From a virus, in the IMG/VR virus record IMGVR_UViG_3300050821_010487, positions 1-64,000 of that record: a stretch of DNA of 64,000 nucleotides; one strand, 5' to 3'. This document shows, piece by piece, positions 42,430-51,327 of the stretch. A program made the translations under genes and the position numbers. Under the pieces are notes generated by a model. The model was not told the DNA's origin. It did not search any database and saw only the letters and a list, made by a program, of their open reading frames with translations. Position 1 is the first letter of the stretch. The number at the start of each line of letters is the position of its first letter.

Positions 42430-45400
42430 ATGACTGACCGCAGCGACCTGGTGCGCGCGATCCACGCAGCCAAGACCGGCCGGGATATCTCCCGGGCCGT
42501 CGCGGCGCTCGACGCCCACGACCGGGCGGCCGTCCGCACGGCTGCCGCAGACAGAGAGCTGGACCTCGGCCACCGGATGGCCGCGAGCCGGCTGGACCCG
42601 GTCCCGGTGCACGAGCTGCACACCGCCGCGACCGACTGGCTGGCCGACTTCCAGGAACCCCAGGGTGACGGCAACTTCCGGACCGCGATGATCGCCGAGG
42701 CATCCACCTGGTACTCCCGCCTCGACCCCGCGGTGCGCGAGGATGGCCAGGAGCTGACCGAGCAGGCACGCGGGCGCGCGCGCAGCCTCGCCTCCGCCTA
42801 CGGCTCCCAGGCCCGTGCGGCCGAGCGCGAGTTCCTGCAGACCGTCGGCTACCTGCAGAGCCAGGCTGCCAGCGGCCTGCCACAGATCGACCAGACGATC
42901 GACCCGAACAACCAGCCGTCCGCGACGCCTTACCCCGCCGAGGTGTTCCCGACTTTCGGGGAGGAGCAGGACCAGTTCAACGGCGTCGAGACCAACAACC
43001 ACGGCTCCGGCGCCGCCAGCACGGGGGCGCCGATGCTGCAGCAGCTCCAGCAGCAGCAGAACTCGGGCTCGGGCTTCGGCTCAGGACCTGAGAAGCCCGA
43101 CGAGCACGGCACCGCGTTCGACACTTCGAACAGCTACGCCGAGGTCCCGCTGGGCACCCCCGGACAGATCCCGACGGCGGCTCCGGGCCAGGGCCCCACG
43201 CAGCCGTCGAGCGCCCCGACCCCGATGGAGGGCCAGCCGCAGGACGAGGGTGCCGACCGGCGCCAGGCGGTGGCCGCGGTGCAGGGCTACAGCTTCCCGG
43301 ACGCTTTCGGCTACCGGTGGGTGATGACCAGCGAGGTCATGCACCCGTTCCACGAGAAGTGCGCCGCCGCCCACTGGCCGGAGGAGGGATGCGGCGACCG
43401 GTCCCACACCGCTTCGGTGGCGATCGGCTACCAGATGGACCTGGACAAGGCCCGCCTGCTGGCCGGGGCCGAGCGCCTGGGCGTCCAGGAGGGCCTGCGG
43501 GCCTTCCACGGGTCGAAGACCCTCGCCGACCTGGTCGTGGCCCACAACCGGTTCACGAGCGCCTGGGGCGAGAGCGACCGGTCGGATGCGGACAGCGCGG
43601 TGCTGCACGGCTTCATGGCCGTGGTGCGGCCGGTGATGGCGGAGATGCTCCCGAACCACGCCTACCGCGGCGACGAGGAGCTGATGCGCCGTCACGCGGC
43701 TGGTGGCCTGGCGGCCGGCGGGGTTACCGAGCAGGAGCGCGCGGATGCCACGCACCACCTGCCGGGCACCGACAAGTTTCCGATCGACTCGGCGGCTGAC
43801 GTCCGCAACGCCCTGCACGACGTGGGCCGCACCAACGAGCCCCACGCCAAGGTCATGCATTACCTCCACGACATGGAGAACGAGTACCACGTCGGGGGCC
43901 TTCAGAGGATCGCCGCTAGCGGCGGGTGTGCCAACTGCCAGCACGGTGACCACGAGGGGTGCCGGACCGGGCAGTGCGACTGCGCCAAGGCAGGGCACAA
44001 GGCCCACCAGGGGAGCCGCCTGGATTTTAGGGGAGGGGCCGCTGGGCCCCGCCAGGGCGCATCCAGCCTCACCCAGGTCCAGCAGATCACCGACCCGGAC
44101 AACCAGCCCACCCCCCAGGATGACAGCCTGCCCGAGGGCGTGGCGTTCCCGCTGAACGAGGAGTACTCGGCGCAGTGGGTGACCGGCCCTGGCGGCGCCG
44201 CGCCTAAGGGCGCCACGCCCCAGGCCGAGGCCGGGGGGATGAAGGGCCTGCCCCAGAGCGCCGCCCAGATGTTCGGGCACATGGACGCGGTCGAGGGCAA
44301 GGAGCCGCACCACAAGGACCACTACCCGTACACGTCCCGGGCCCACGGCAGCTACCTGCGCGGCTGGAACAACACCAATGCCGTGATGACCGCGTACAAC
44401 GGCACCGACCCGATCAACCGCGAGGCCTACAGCGGCCTGACCGGCCGGCCGGACCTGCACGCCCACTGGCGCGACGCCTACGACACCGCGGTGCGCAACT
44501 ACTCGACCAACCAGGGGCACTCCAACGAGGCCAGCCTCCGCACCGCCGCCGACAGCGGCTCGGGCGTATCCTCCAGCACCGACCGGTGTGCCGACTGCGG
44601 GCACGAGCGCAGCCAGACCAGCGGGGGCTGTGTGCAGCACTGCCCGGGGTGCGCCTGCGATCCCAGTGCGCCGCCGAGGAAGCACGTCCCGCTGCGGCCC
44701 CGCCAGGCCGACGCCTGGAGCCAGCCGCGCCAGACCACCGACGACTTCGCCCCGCCGTTCAGCCAGCCGGCCACCAACGCGCCGATGACCCAGAACCAGG
44801 GTGACTACGAGGCCGGGGCGGCTGCCGCGAAGGCGGACAAGGCCTCCGGGCAGCGCCCGGCGTTCGCCGACAACTCCTCGGCGGTCTCGCCTTATGTGAA
44901 GGGGTACGCCGAGACCTGGGGCGCCTCCAGCGAGCCCCAGGGCGCCCAGGACGTCCCGTACTCGATGGGCGGGGACTCCGGGCAGGCGATGAACGCCCAG
45001 GAGGCGCAGAGAGGCTTCCAGGCATCTCCGCTGTCGGAGATCTCGGCCGCGTTCGTGCCCGCGGAGCTGCGCGGCAACCCGGACTTCTCGAAGGCCTACC
45101 GGTACGCCCAGATCTGGGGCCCTGGCACGCCGCTGGTGAAGCGGGGCTCGGCCGCGTTCGAGGCCGGCCTGTACGCGGGGGTGACCGACCGGCCGCAGAT
45201 CCAGCAGGTGTTCCTGGCCGAGCACGCGCTGCACGCCAAGGACCATCCTGACCTGGCTCAGCGGATCGCGCTGCACCGGTCGTTCAGCGTCAAGACCGCG
45301 GGCAAGACCCGTGGCCTGCGCACCGAGGGCGCGTACCTGGTGCGCAAGGCGGGCACGACCACCGACCTGATCACCGACGGGCCGGGGACCTCCCCGGACC

Positions 45401-45774
45401 CGATGGGTGCTACCCCGCTGAACGGTCCCGGCACGCCGCCGCCGATGGGCGGGCTCAGCGAGCCGGCCGCCCCGGGCGGTGCCCCGCCGTACCAGGGGGC
45501 GCCGCCGCTGTCAGGCGGCCCGGTGGTCCCGGACGACGTGATGGGGCACTCCCAGCAGGAGCCGCAGCCCGACGGGCCGTTCACCAGCACGTTCAGTGGT
45601 GACCACCCGGAGAACACCACCCTGGCGCCGGTCGCGCCGAACAGCGCTGACGAGCCGGGCTACTCGAACAAGGACGCCTACCAGGGCGGCCGTGGCCCCG
45701 ACCGGGTGGCCATGAAGGAAGCGTTCCGCCGGCGGGTCCAGGCCGGACTGGCCCAGATGAGGGAGGCACAGTGA
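42430..45774 (+). CDS. Large modular protein, probably virion- or delivery-associated, 1114 aa
   Basis: ATG at 42430, 5 nt after GGAGG. Mosaic: helical N-terminus (1-160); Gln/Pro/Ser linkers (LQQLQQQQNSGSG); a globular domain (about 285-440) with HEKCAAAHWPEEGC; a Cys cluster (about 498-520, CANCQHGDHEGC) and another near 718-745; and C-terminal modules with KTAGKTRG. Two segments near 638 and 800 share a GSYLRGWNN / YVKGYAETW pattern. No family is recognised. RTA/KTA linkers resemble those in polyvalent protein 2, suggesting a co-processed or co-packaged protein. Confidence 0.65.
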   Translation: MTDRSDLVRAIHAAKTGRDISRAVAALDAHDRAAVRTAAADRELDLGHRMAASRLDPVPVHELHTAATDWLADFQEPQGDGNFRTAMIAEASTWYSRLDPAVREDGQELTEQARGRARSLASAYGSQARAAEREFLQTVGYLQSQAASGLPQIDQTIDPNNQPSATPYPAEVFPTFGEEQDQFNGVETNNHGSGAASTGAPMLQQLQQQQNSGSGFGSGPEKPDEHGTAFDTSNSYAEVPLGTPGQIPTAAPGQGPTQPSSAPTPMEGQPQDEGADRRQAVAAVQGYSFPDAFGYRWVMTSEVMHPFHEKCAAAHWPEEGCGDRSHTASVAIGYQMDLDKARLLAGAERLGVQEGLRAFHGSKTLADLVVAHNRFTSAWGESDRSDADSAVLHGFMAVVRPVMAEMLPNHAYRGDEELMRRHAAGGLAAGGVTEQERADATHHLPGTDKFPIDSAADVRNALHDVGRTNEPHAKVMHYLHDMENEYHVGGLQRIAASGGCANCQHGDHEGCRTGQCDCAKAGHKAHQGSRLDFRGGAAGPRQGASSLTQVQQITDPDNQPTPQDDSLPEGVAFPLNEEYSAQWVTGPGGAAPKGATPQAEAGGMKGLPQSAAQMFGHMDAVEGKEPHHKDHYPYTSRAHGSYLRGWNNTNAVMTAYNGTDPINREAYSGLTGRPDLHAHWRDAYDTAVRNYSTNQGHSNEASLRTAADSGSGVSSSTDRCADCGHERSQTSGGCVQHCPGCACDPSAPPRKHVPLRPRQADAWSQPRQTTDDFAPPFSQPATNAPMTQNQGDYEAGAAAAKADKASGQRPAFADNSSAVSPYVKGYAETWGASSEPQGAQDVPYSMGGDSGQAMNAQEAQRGFQASPLSEISAAFVPAELRGNPDFSKAYRYAQIWGPGTPLVKRGSAAFEAGLYAGVTDRPQIQQVFLAEHALHAKDHPDLAQRIALHRSFSVKTAGKTRGLRTEGAYLVRKAGTTTDLITDGPGTSPDPMGATPLNGPGTPPPMGGLSEPAAPGGAPPYQGAPPLSGGPVVPDDVMGHSQQEPQPDGPFTSTFSGDHPENTTLAPVAPNSADEPGYSNKDAYQGGRGPDRVAMKEAFRRRVQAGLAQMREAQ

Positions 45775-46766
45775 GCGACGAGCTGTGGATCGAGGCGTCA
45801 GCCGACCACGAGGGCCTGGTCAGGGAGGCAGCGTTCGCGCGGGCCGACGCCGAGCTTGAGCCGGTGATGTCGTTCCTGCTCGGTGCCCGCTCCCCCCAGG
45901 AGTTCGCGCACCGCAGCGCGCTCGCCCAGGAGTCTGTGCGCTCTGTCGCCTCCCTCTGCGGCGTGGGCGAGGACGAGCTGATGGCCACGGCCCGGCGCCG
46001 CTTCGAGCTGTACCGGCAGGCTCTTGCCGAGGGCGTGGACCCGCTGCAGGAGGTCGTGGACTGCTCCCACGCCTCCGGTGGCCCGGAGAAGCCTGACGAG
46101 CATTCGACGGGCCCGGCGCCGGACGCCTACTCCGAGGTCCCCCCCGCCCCCCCGAGGGGCCCGGCCCCGCAGGTGACCCAGGTCCGGCCGCCGCAGATGG
46201 GCCCGGTGCAAGAGGCCACCGGCTCGCTGCGCCGGCGGGCCGACACGGGGGGCGCCGCGGACATGACGCCGTTCTACACCCCGCCGATGCCCCCGGACAC
46301 CGGCACGGGGATGGGCTCGACTGACACCAGCGTCCCGGGTGCGAACACCAACGACATGACGCCGTCGCTGCCGAACAGCGGGCCGGCGGGCGCCAACGCC
46401 CCGATGCCTGAGATCGGCCAGGTGACGTCCTCGAAGGACCCGGTCCGGCGCCAGGTTCTGGCGACCGCGGCGCTGATCAGGCAGGCGAACCGGCACCTGC
46501 CCCCGGCCGAGTGCGAGCGCGTTGCCCGCCAGGTGGTCGGCCGTTACCTGACCGCCGACCTGGCGGGCTCGGTGATGGACGATGACCCCGGCAGCGGAGG
46601 CGGTGATGGCGGCGGCAGCCACGACAGCGGCACCGGCCCGTTCGGCCACATGCTTGAGTGGAAGGGACTCAACTCCATGATGCCGGGCGGCGGTGGCGGT
46701 GCTGCCGGCGAGGCTGCCGGAGCCGGTGAGGGGCTCGGGGAGCTGGCAGGACTCGCCGCGCTCTAG
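45771..46766 (+). CDS. Hypothetical linker-rich protein, 331 aa
   Basis: GTG in a 4-nt overlap. Helical N-terminal 100 residues, a long Pro/Gly/Thr linker, a short helical domain (about 222-262) and a Gly-rich end. GPEKPDEHSTG and YSEVP in the linker match GPEKPDEHGTA and YAEVP in the preceding 1114-aa protein, so the two share a motif. Its TAG stop overlaps the convergent gene's stop. Confidence 0.6.
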   Translation: MSDELWIEASADHEGLVREAAFARADAELEPVMSFLLGARSPQEFAHRSALAQESVRSVASLCGVGEDELMATARRRFELYRQALAEGVDPLQEVVDCSHASGGPEKPDEHSTGPAPDAYSEVPPAPPRGPAPQVTQVRPPQMGPVQEATGSLRRRADTGGAADMTPFYTPPMPPDTGTGMGSTDTSVPGANTNDMTPSLPNSGPAGANAPMPEIGQVTSSKDPVRRQVLATAALIRQANRHLPPAECERVARQVVGRYLTADLAGSVMDDDPGSGGGDGGGSHDSGTGPFGHMLEWKGLNSMMPGGGGGAAGEAAGAGEGLGELAGLAAL

Positions 46767-47269
46767 CTGAACTGCAGCGCACCAAGGTGCAAGTCGCTAC
46801 CTGGCATGACTACCTTGTGGACTTCGTAGGGTGGCCCGATCGGCTTCCCGTGGACGTCCCGTAGCTGCACGGTGTGGACAGTGCAGGAGGGCAGCCCCTT
46901 GAGGACAAGACCGCCCTCCCGGCTCCATTCTGAGATGTAGCTCACCCCGGGCGGTTCAGAGGTTATGTCGGCGGTGTACGGCGGCTCAAATCCGAGGTCG
47001 CTGAGGCTGATCTTCCCCTCATCCTCAGCAGCTTCTGGCGAAGTGTCTCCGTTTGCGCAGCCGTAGAAGTATCCGGACCAGAAGTGGGCGAACGCCTTGT
47101 CCTGCTCATCAAGAGTGGGATCGTCGTGGATGACCTTCTGCGCCCTGGCGGCAGCGTTGGCATCTCCCGGGTCAAAACGAACGATCTCGCGCTCGGTGCC
47201 GTCCTCGAACAGGATGACCTCACCGCCGATCTGCTGGATGAGGAACAGTTCACTGGGCAGCCGTGCCAT
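46763..47269 (-). CDS. Hypothetical protein, 168 aa
   Basis: ATG at 47269 with GGAGGC upstream. N-terminus is small-beta-like (FLIQQIGGEVILFEDGTERE), then helices and a C-terminal beta part. Last gene of a leftward run; its stop shares CTAG with the stop of the rightward gene at 46766, leaving no room for a terminator. No family recognised. Confidence 0.65.
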   Translation of the reverse strand: MARLPSELFLIQQIGGEVILFEDGTEREIVRFDPGDANAAARAQKVIHDDPTLDEQDKAFAHFWSGYFYGCANGDTSPEAAEDEGKISLSDLGFEPPYTADITSEPPGVSYISEWSREGGLVLKGLPSCTVHTVQLRDVHGKPIGPPYEVHKVVMPGSDLHLGALQFS

Positions 47270-47270
47270 G

Positions 47271-47537
47271 TCAGCCTCCGGGGGGTTGATCTTTGGGGAA
47301 CCGGAACCCGCCCCAGCATGAGCAGCCGACGGACGGGTCAGAACAGTCGTGGGCATTGCGCAGCCAGCCGGCGAAGTTGGCCAGGTTCACCCGGGGCGAG
47401 TAATGCCGGCTCACGCCAGGGCCCGAAGGAGAGCGCCACGGCTTGCGCCAGAAGAGGTCGAGCACAGGCCCGTGCCAGCGGCGCATCCGCCGCTGCATCA
47501 CGTGGATCACTTCGTCGTTACGGGTTTTGTACGGCAT
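47271..47537 (-). CDS. Hypothetical basic protein, 88 aa
   Basis: ATG at 47537, AAGGAGA upstream. Rich in Arg and Trp (VMQRRMRRWHGPVLDLFWRK) with CSDPSVGCSCWGG at the end. Overlaps the end of the methyltransferase gene by 20 nt. No family recognised. Confidence 0.55.
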   Translation of the reverse strand: MPYKTRNDEVIHVMQRRMRRWHGPVLDLFWRKPWRSPSGPGVSRHYSPRVNLANFAGWLRNAHDCSDPSVGCSCWGGFRFPKDQPPGG

Positions 47538-48483
47538 GTCCCGGGTCTCCTTCCAGTGCATGCTTGATCTCGCGGCCGAAAGCCCGTGCGACGGGCGGCG
47601 GGAAGGCGTTGCCGATCTGCCGGTAGGCGGCCGTCTTGGTGCCTGAGAACCACCAGTCATCGGGGAAGCCCTGCAGCCGCGCGACCATGCGGAGCGTCAG
47701 CCGGGGGAGGTGGTCAGCGGGCTCGTCCGGGCCGGGGGCCAGCTCGGCGATCGAGCCGCCGTTGACGTGCAGCTCCCGCCATGCCGCCCTGGCCCGGGTC
47801 GGGCCGAGGTCGGGGCCGCCGTGCTTCTTGCTGCCGCCCACGATGGTGGGTGCGACTTTGTTGCAGAGTAGCGACCAGTGATGCGCCCACGGCCATCCGT
47901 TCTCTGCCATCAGGTCGTACAGCGCTTCCCCCGCGGTGGCGCCGGGGACGATGGTGTAGGGCCAGTGGAACCGTTGGCACCACGGTGCGCGCAGCGCCAC
48001 CAGGACCAGGCGCGGCCGGAGCTGGGGAACGCCGAAGGTGCAGGCGTTGATGCCCTGCCACCAGCTCTGGGCGTAACCCAGTTTCCAGAGCCGCTCCGCC
48101 ACCTGCCAGCGGTAGCCGGCGAACTTCTTCTGGCCGAGGCCCATGACGTTCTCCAGCAGCACCGCGCGGGGCTGGGCTTCCTCGATGATCCGCAGCGCCT
48201 CAGGGAACAGGTCGCGCTCGTCGGCGTGCCCGAGCTGCTTGCTGCCGACGGAGAACGGCTGGCACGGGACACCCCCGGCGACCAGGTCCACGCCGCGGAA
48301 CTGGCGGCCGTCGAGGTTGCGGATGTCGTCCTCGATGATTTTCGTGCCGCAGAGGTTGGTGCGCAGTGTGATGCAGGCGTCGGAGTCGATCTCGGCTAGC
48401 GCCACGTGCCGGAACCCGGCCTGGTCGAGTCCGAGCGCCTGGCCGCCGCCTCCCGCGCAGATCTCCACGGCTGTGAGGCTCAT
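47518..48483 (-). CDS. DNA (cytosine-5) methyltransferase
   Basis: 321 aa. Motif I EICAGGGGQALG, motif IV GGVPCQPFS with the catalytic Cys, motif VI ENVMGL, motif VIII QLRPRLVLVAL and motif X GNAFPPPVA are all present. Likely protects the element's own DNA from restriction or marks it; no cognate endonuclease is adjacent, so it is probably an orphan methylase. ATG at 48483, just inside the end of the upstream gene. Confidence 0.93.
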   Translation of the reverse strand: MSLTAVEICAGGGGQALGLDQAGFRHVALAEIDSDACITLRTNLCGTKIIEDDIRNLDGRQFRGVDLVAGGVPCQPFSVGSKQLGHADERDLFPEALRIIEEAQPRAVLLENVMGLGQKKFAGYRWQVAERLWKLGYAQSWWQGINACTFGVPQLRPRLVLVALRAPWCQRFHWPYTIVPGATAGEALYDLMAENGWPWAHHWSLLCNKVAPTIVGGSKKHGGPDLGPTRARAAWRELHVNGGSIAELAPGPDEPADHLPRLTLRMVARLQGFPDDWWFSGTKTAAYRQIGNAFPPPVARAFGREIKHALEGDPGHAVQNP

Positions 48484-49181
48484 ACGGACGTGACCTCCTC
48501 TGGGGTGGGTGCCCGCCAGGCCCATGCCTGCGACCGCTCAGCGCGCCTCTCGTGCAGCGCGCGGAGAGAGTAGTAGCGGCTCTGGATGTCAGCCTTGATG
48601 CCGTCCCGGACCCCGAGGTCGATCGTCGCCAGGGCGGCCTGGTAGGCCTTGTAGGAGCAGCGTGGCCGCAGACCCAGGGCAGCCTTCAAACGGCGCGTGT
48701 AGACCTCCTGGGCGCGCTCCATGAGGGTCCTGGTGTAGGCGCTGTACTTCGCCCGCAGAGGGTGCCCGTAGTAGCGACCGTGGCAGGCCTCGCAGTAGTG
48801 CCGGTACCTGCCTCCGCCGACCGAGGTGCCCCAGCCCTGGACCCCAGAGCCCTTGCAGCCAGGGCAATCGAGGTAGCCGGTGAAGTGCTCCCGGTCGCGG
48901 CGCCAGCTCGGGCAGTGCGGCGGGTAGTTCACGCTGCGGGCGCCGTCGAGAACCGCGATCTTCTCGACGTAGGGCCCGGCCGCGGTGCAGGCGTAGCACA
49001 GGCCGTTGCACGCTCCGGCGTGGACTTCAGCGGGGTGGTTGCCGTCGGCGTTCAGCAGCTTGTTACAGCGCAGGCAGTGCAGCTCGACCTGGAATAGGCC
49101 GTCGCTGCCCATCTGCAGATCCTTGAGCTGCTGCTGCCAGCGTTCTACCACTGCTGCGGCGGGGCCGCGTTCGCTGGTCAT
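48480..49181 (-). CDS. Zinc-finger protein, 233 aa
   Basis: ATG at 49181. Several Cys pairs (CLRCN, CNGLCYACT, CPGCKGSG, CEACHG) form two or three zinc sites, the third of DnaJ type (CxxCxGxG). The C-terminal third is helical and basic. Coupled to the methyltransferase; role unknown. Confidence 0.65.
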   Translation of the reverse strand: MTSERGPAAAVVERWQQQLKDLQMGSDGLFQVELHCLRCNKLLNADGNHPAEVHAGACNGLCYACTAAGPYVEKIAVLDGARSVNYPPHCPSWRRDREHFTGYLDCPGCKGSGVQGWGTSVGGGRYRHYCEACHGRYYGHPLRAKYSAYTRTLMERAQEVYTRRLKAALGLRPRCSYKAYQAALATIDLGVRDGIKADIQSRYYSLRALHERRAERSQAWAWRAPTPEEVTSV

Positions 49182-49570
49182 ATCCGGCCACCCCTCCAGT
49201 TGACGGGCCCGTGGACAGCCATCCGGGCACAGAAGACGAGCACCCCAGCGCGCTTGATCACAAGCTGATAGGCCTCGCTGTCAAACGGCACCTTGGCCAT
49301 GTCGAGCGCGACGTCGGTGAGCAGCCAGGCATAACCACCCGGGGTGAGGATGTAGCGGGGGACCTCGCTGTCGTCCGGGTCCTTGACCGAGAGGAAGCCG
49401 CGGTGCACCAGGCTCTCGCAGATCTTCGAGGTGTCGTAGAGCGACCCCGCCAGGGGCGCCAGCGCCCGGGACCAGAATCCGGTGTCAGCGACGGCGCGCA
49501 GCACCTGCCGCTGCCGCCGGCCCATGCCGGAGCCGAGGTCGCGCTCGGTCATGACGACGATCCTGCTCAT
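49178..49570 (-). CDS. Winged-helix-like protein, 130 aa
   Basis: ATG at 49570. QRQVLRAVADTGFW, SKICESLVHRGFL and YILTPGGYAWLL fit the helix-turn-helix plus wing of a small transcription factor. Could regulate the accessory genes, but this is unproven. Confidence 0.6.
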   Translation of the reverse strand: MSRIVVMTERDLGSGMGRRQRQVLRAVADTGFWSRALAPLAGSLYDTSKICESLVHRGFLSVKDPDDSEVPRYILTPGGYAWLLTDVALDMAKVPFDSEAYQLVIKRAGVLVFCARMAVHGPVNWRGGRI

Positions 49571-49571
49571 G

Positions 49572-49964
49572 TCAGGCCTTCTCTGCGTAGATGGTGCTGC
49601 CGAAGCCACCGCCGAGGCGGAAGTAGCCGACGATGGGGCAGGAGCCGCGGAGGACCATGGCCACCGGGCTGTCCTTGACAGGAGCCCGGTAGATGAAGAT
49701 CCCCGGCAGCTCCCTGCTGACGATCCCGGCGTCGAGCAGGTTCTTGTCGGGGGTGCTGAGGTCTCCCTCCCGCCGCAGCTTGATCTCCCGCGCCAGGTGC
49801 CAGGCAAGCGAAGAGCTGGCACGGTCGGCGATCATGCGCCCGGCCGCTGCCTTGTCGGGAGCCACCACCAGGACGTGGACCTGGTGGTGGCTGCCGGTCA
49901 TCCCCAGGGCCCGGCACCAGTCGGTCGGCACCATGGCCACGGAGTTAGACGTGAAGATCTTCAT
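49572..49964 (-). CDS. Hypothetical protein, 130 aa
   Basis: ATG at 49964, within the end of the upstream gene. Mixed alpha/beta with HHQVHVLVVAPDKAAAGRMI near the start. No family recognised. Confidence 0.6.
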   Translation of the reverse strand: MKIFTSNSVAMVPTDWCRALGMTGSHHQVHVLVVAPDKAAAGRMIADRASSSLAWHLAREIKLRREGDLSTPDKNLLDAGIVSRELPGIFIYRAPVKDSPVAMVLRGSCPIVGYFRLGGGFGSTIYAEKA

Positions 49965-50625
49965 GCGGTGCCGCCAGGGGGGAGGAGGTGAAGTGGGTCA
50001 GAACGGTGCGCCGGCTGTAGGACTCGGCGCAGGAGGTGCACACCAGGGCGGTCTCCTGGGGGTCCTGGTTGCGGTAGTTGTAGCTGATCTTGCGGGTGGC
50101 CGGGGTGTGGCTGTGGCCGACGGTGTCGCACCGCTTCTGCTGCGGCAGCCGCATGCTCTTGAGCAGCGCGGCCATGGTGAACTCGGCCGGGCCGATGTGG
50201 AGGCCGCTGTCGAGGTCCGGGTCGGATGAGGTGAACGCGACGTCGGTGACGCCCTGCTTCGACAGCTTGCGGATGTTCGACCAGCCGCCGTGCAGCTTGA
50301 CGTCCACCCAGCCGCGGCCGGTGATGAACACCTGGGCGATGCGGACCTTGTGGTGACCGAAGTATTCGCGTACGGCCGGGGCGGTCGCCTCGTAGATGGG
50401 AACCGCGGTCACGTCCTGGGCGCCGTATCCCCAGCGGTTGGCGTAGGTGATGGCGCGGGAGCGGACCGAGTCGTAGGAGTTGCCGTGCGCCAGCTCGGCC
50501 CACTGGCCCTTGCTGTTGCGCGCGATCCCGGCCACGCCCCACTTGTTCGGCGGGGAGGTGTAGGTGATCTCGGTGCCGTCGGGGGCGTACGCCGCTCCCC
50601 TGACCGTCTTGGTGGTGCTGGCCAT
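49945..50625 (-). CDS. Hypothetical protein, 226 aa
   Basis: ATG at 50625, AGGAGG upstream. Beta-rich with a KVRIAQVFITGRGWVDV strand region and a C-terminal CTSCAESY. First gene after the promoter at 50663-50691, so it should head the operon reaching 46763. No family recognised. Confidence 0.65.
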   Translation of the reverse strand: MASTTKTVRGAAYAPDGTEITYTSPPNKWGVAGIARNSKGQWAELAHGNSYDSVRSRAITYANRWGYGAQDVTAVPIYEATAPAVREYFGHHKVRIAQVFITGRGWVDVKLHGGWSNIRKLSKQGVTDVAFTSSDPDLDSGLHIGPAEFTMAALLKSMRLPQQKRCDTVGHSHTPATRKISYNYRNQDPQETALVCTSCAESYSRRTVLTHFTSSPLAAPHEDLHV

Positions 50626-50645
50626 CTGGTCCTCCTGGCTGCCGG

Positions 50646-50657
50646 TTTCCTTGCTAA
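50646..50657 (-). promoter_or_regulatory. Extra half-site in the leader
   Basis: TTTCCTTGCTAA on the plus strand, between the promoter and the ribosome site. Occupies the same place as the TTGCAAGG motif in the other leaders. Confidence 0.45.
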
Positions 50658-50662
50658 GAGGA

Positions 50663-50691
50663 ACATTACAGCTTTTCTTGCTAACGCGCAA
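50663..50691 (-). promoter_or_regulatory. Promoter with embedded 19-bp element (copy 10)
   Basis: On the minus strand TTGCGC, 17 nt, TAATGT. The spacer holds TTAGCAAGAAAAGCTG. Drives the operon beginning at 50625. Confidence 0.8.
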
Positions 50692-50697
50692 CCCCGG

Positions 50698-51327
50698 TCA
50701 GGCAGCCAGGTCCCATCCGGCCCGGACCCAGCGGGCGGGGCTCAGCCGGTGCCATCGTTCGCACCGCAGGATCTCCGCGGCCACGGGCAGGTTCGGGGAG
50801 TTCAGTCCTGGCCTGTAGTGGACGTAGCCGTCGCGGTCGCGCCAGTAGTTGCATTTGAGGATGTTGCACTCCGAGCACAGCGTCATCAGGTTCCAGATTG
50901 CGGTCAGGCCGCCACCAGCCCACGGGCGGATGTGGTCGGCGTGCAGATCGCCTTTCACCACGCCGCCACCGCCGCACCAGACACACCGGTACCGGTCGGC
51001 CCGCATCACGGCCCGGTGCACCCGGGCGGGGATGTCCTGCGAGTTCTGCTGCAGGCGCGGAACGGGATCGCGCCACCTGGTTCCGTTGATCAGCCTGGCC
51101 CGGTGGCGGGCCCGTGTCTTAGGCGGGATCAGCAGCATCGGCACCTTGTTCAGCGACACCAGGAAGGCGGGCATCATGATGCCGGCGAGCGCGCCCAGGG
51201 AGAGCAGCACCAGCAGGCCCTTCCCCTCGAAAGGCTCGTGAAGGTACCCCCAGCCCGCCACGGCGGCCGTGGGCGGCACGAGAGAGGCCGCGGGGAATCC
51301 GCGGGCACGGCGGCGCCTCCTAGCCAT
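50698..51327 (-). CDS. HNH endonuclease with membrane segments, 209 aa
   Basis: Two hydrophobic stretches (about 25-65, LLVLLSLGALAGIMMPAFLV) precede an HNH domain with CVWCG, LHADHIRPWAGGG and CSECN. The HNH core is intact, so nicking or cutting activity is expected. The membrane segments are unusual for phage HNH proteins and suggest action at the envelope, perhaps on incoming DNA. Confidence 0.8.
   Translation of the reverse strand: MARRRRRARGFPAASLVPPTAAVAGWGYLHEPFEGKGLLVLLSLGALAGIMMPAFLVSLNKVPMLLIPPKTRARHRARLINGTRWRDPVPRLQQNSQDIPARVHRAVMRADRYRCVWCGGGGVVKGDLHADHIRPWAGGGLTAIWNLMTLCSECNILKCNYWRDRDGYVHYRPGLNSPNLPVAAEILRCERWHRLSPARWVRAGWDLAA

Noticed and set aside
43081-45276. 731-codon leftward frame
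   Set aside because: Antisense to the 1114-aa gene and composed of Arg/Val/Gly/His runs typical of shadow frames.
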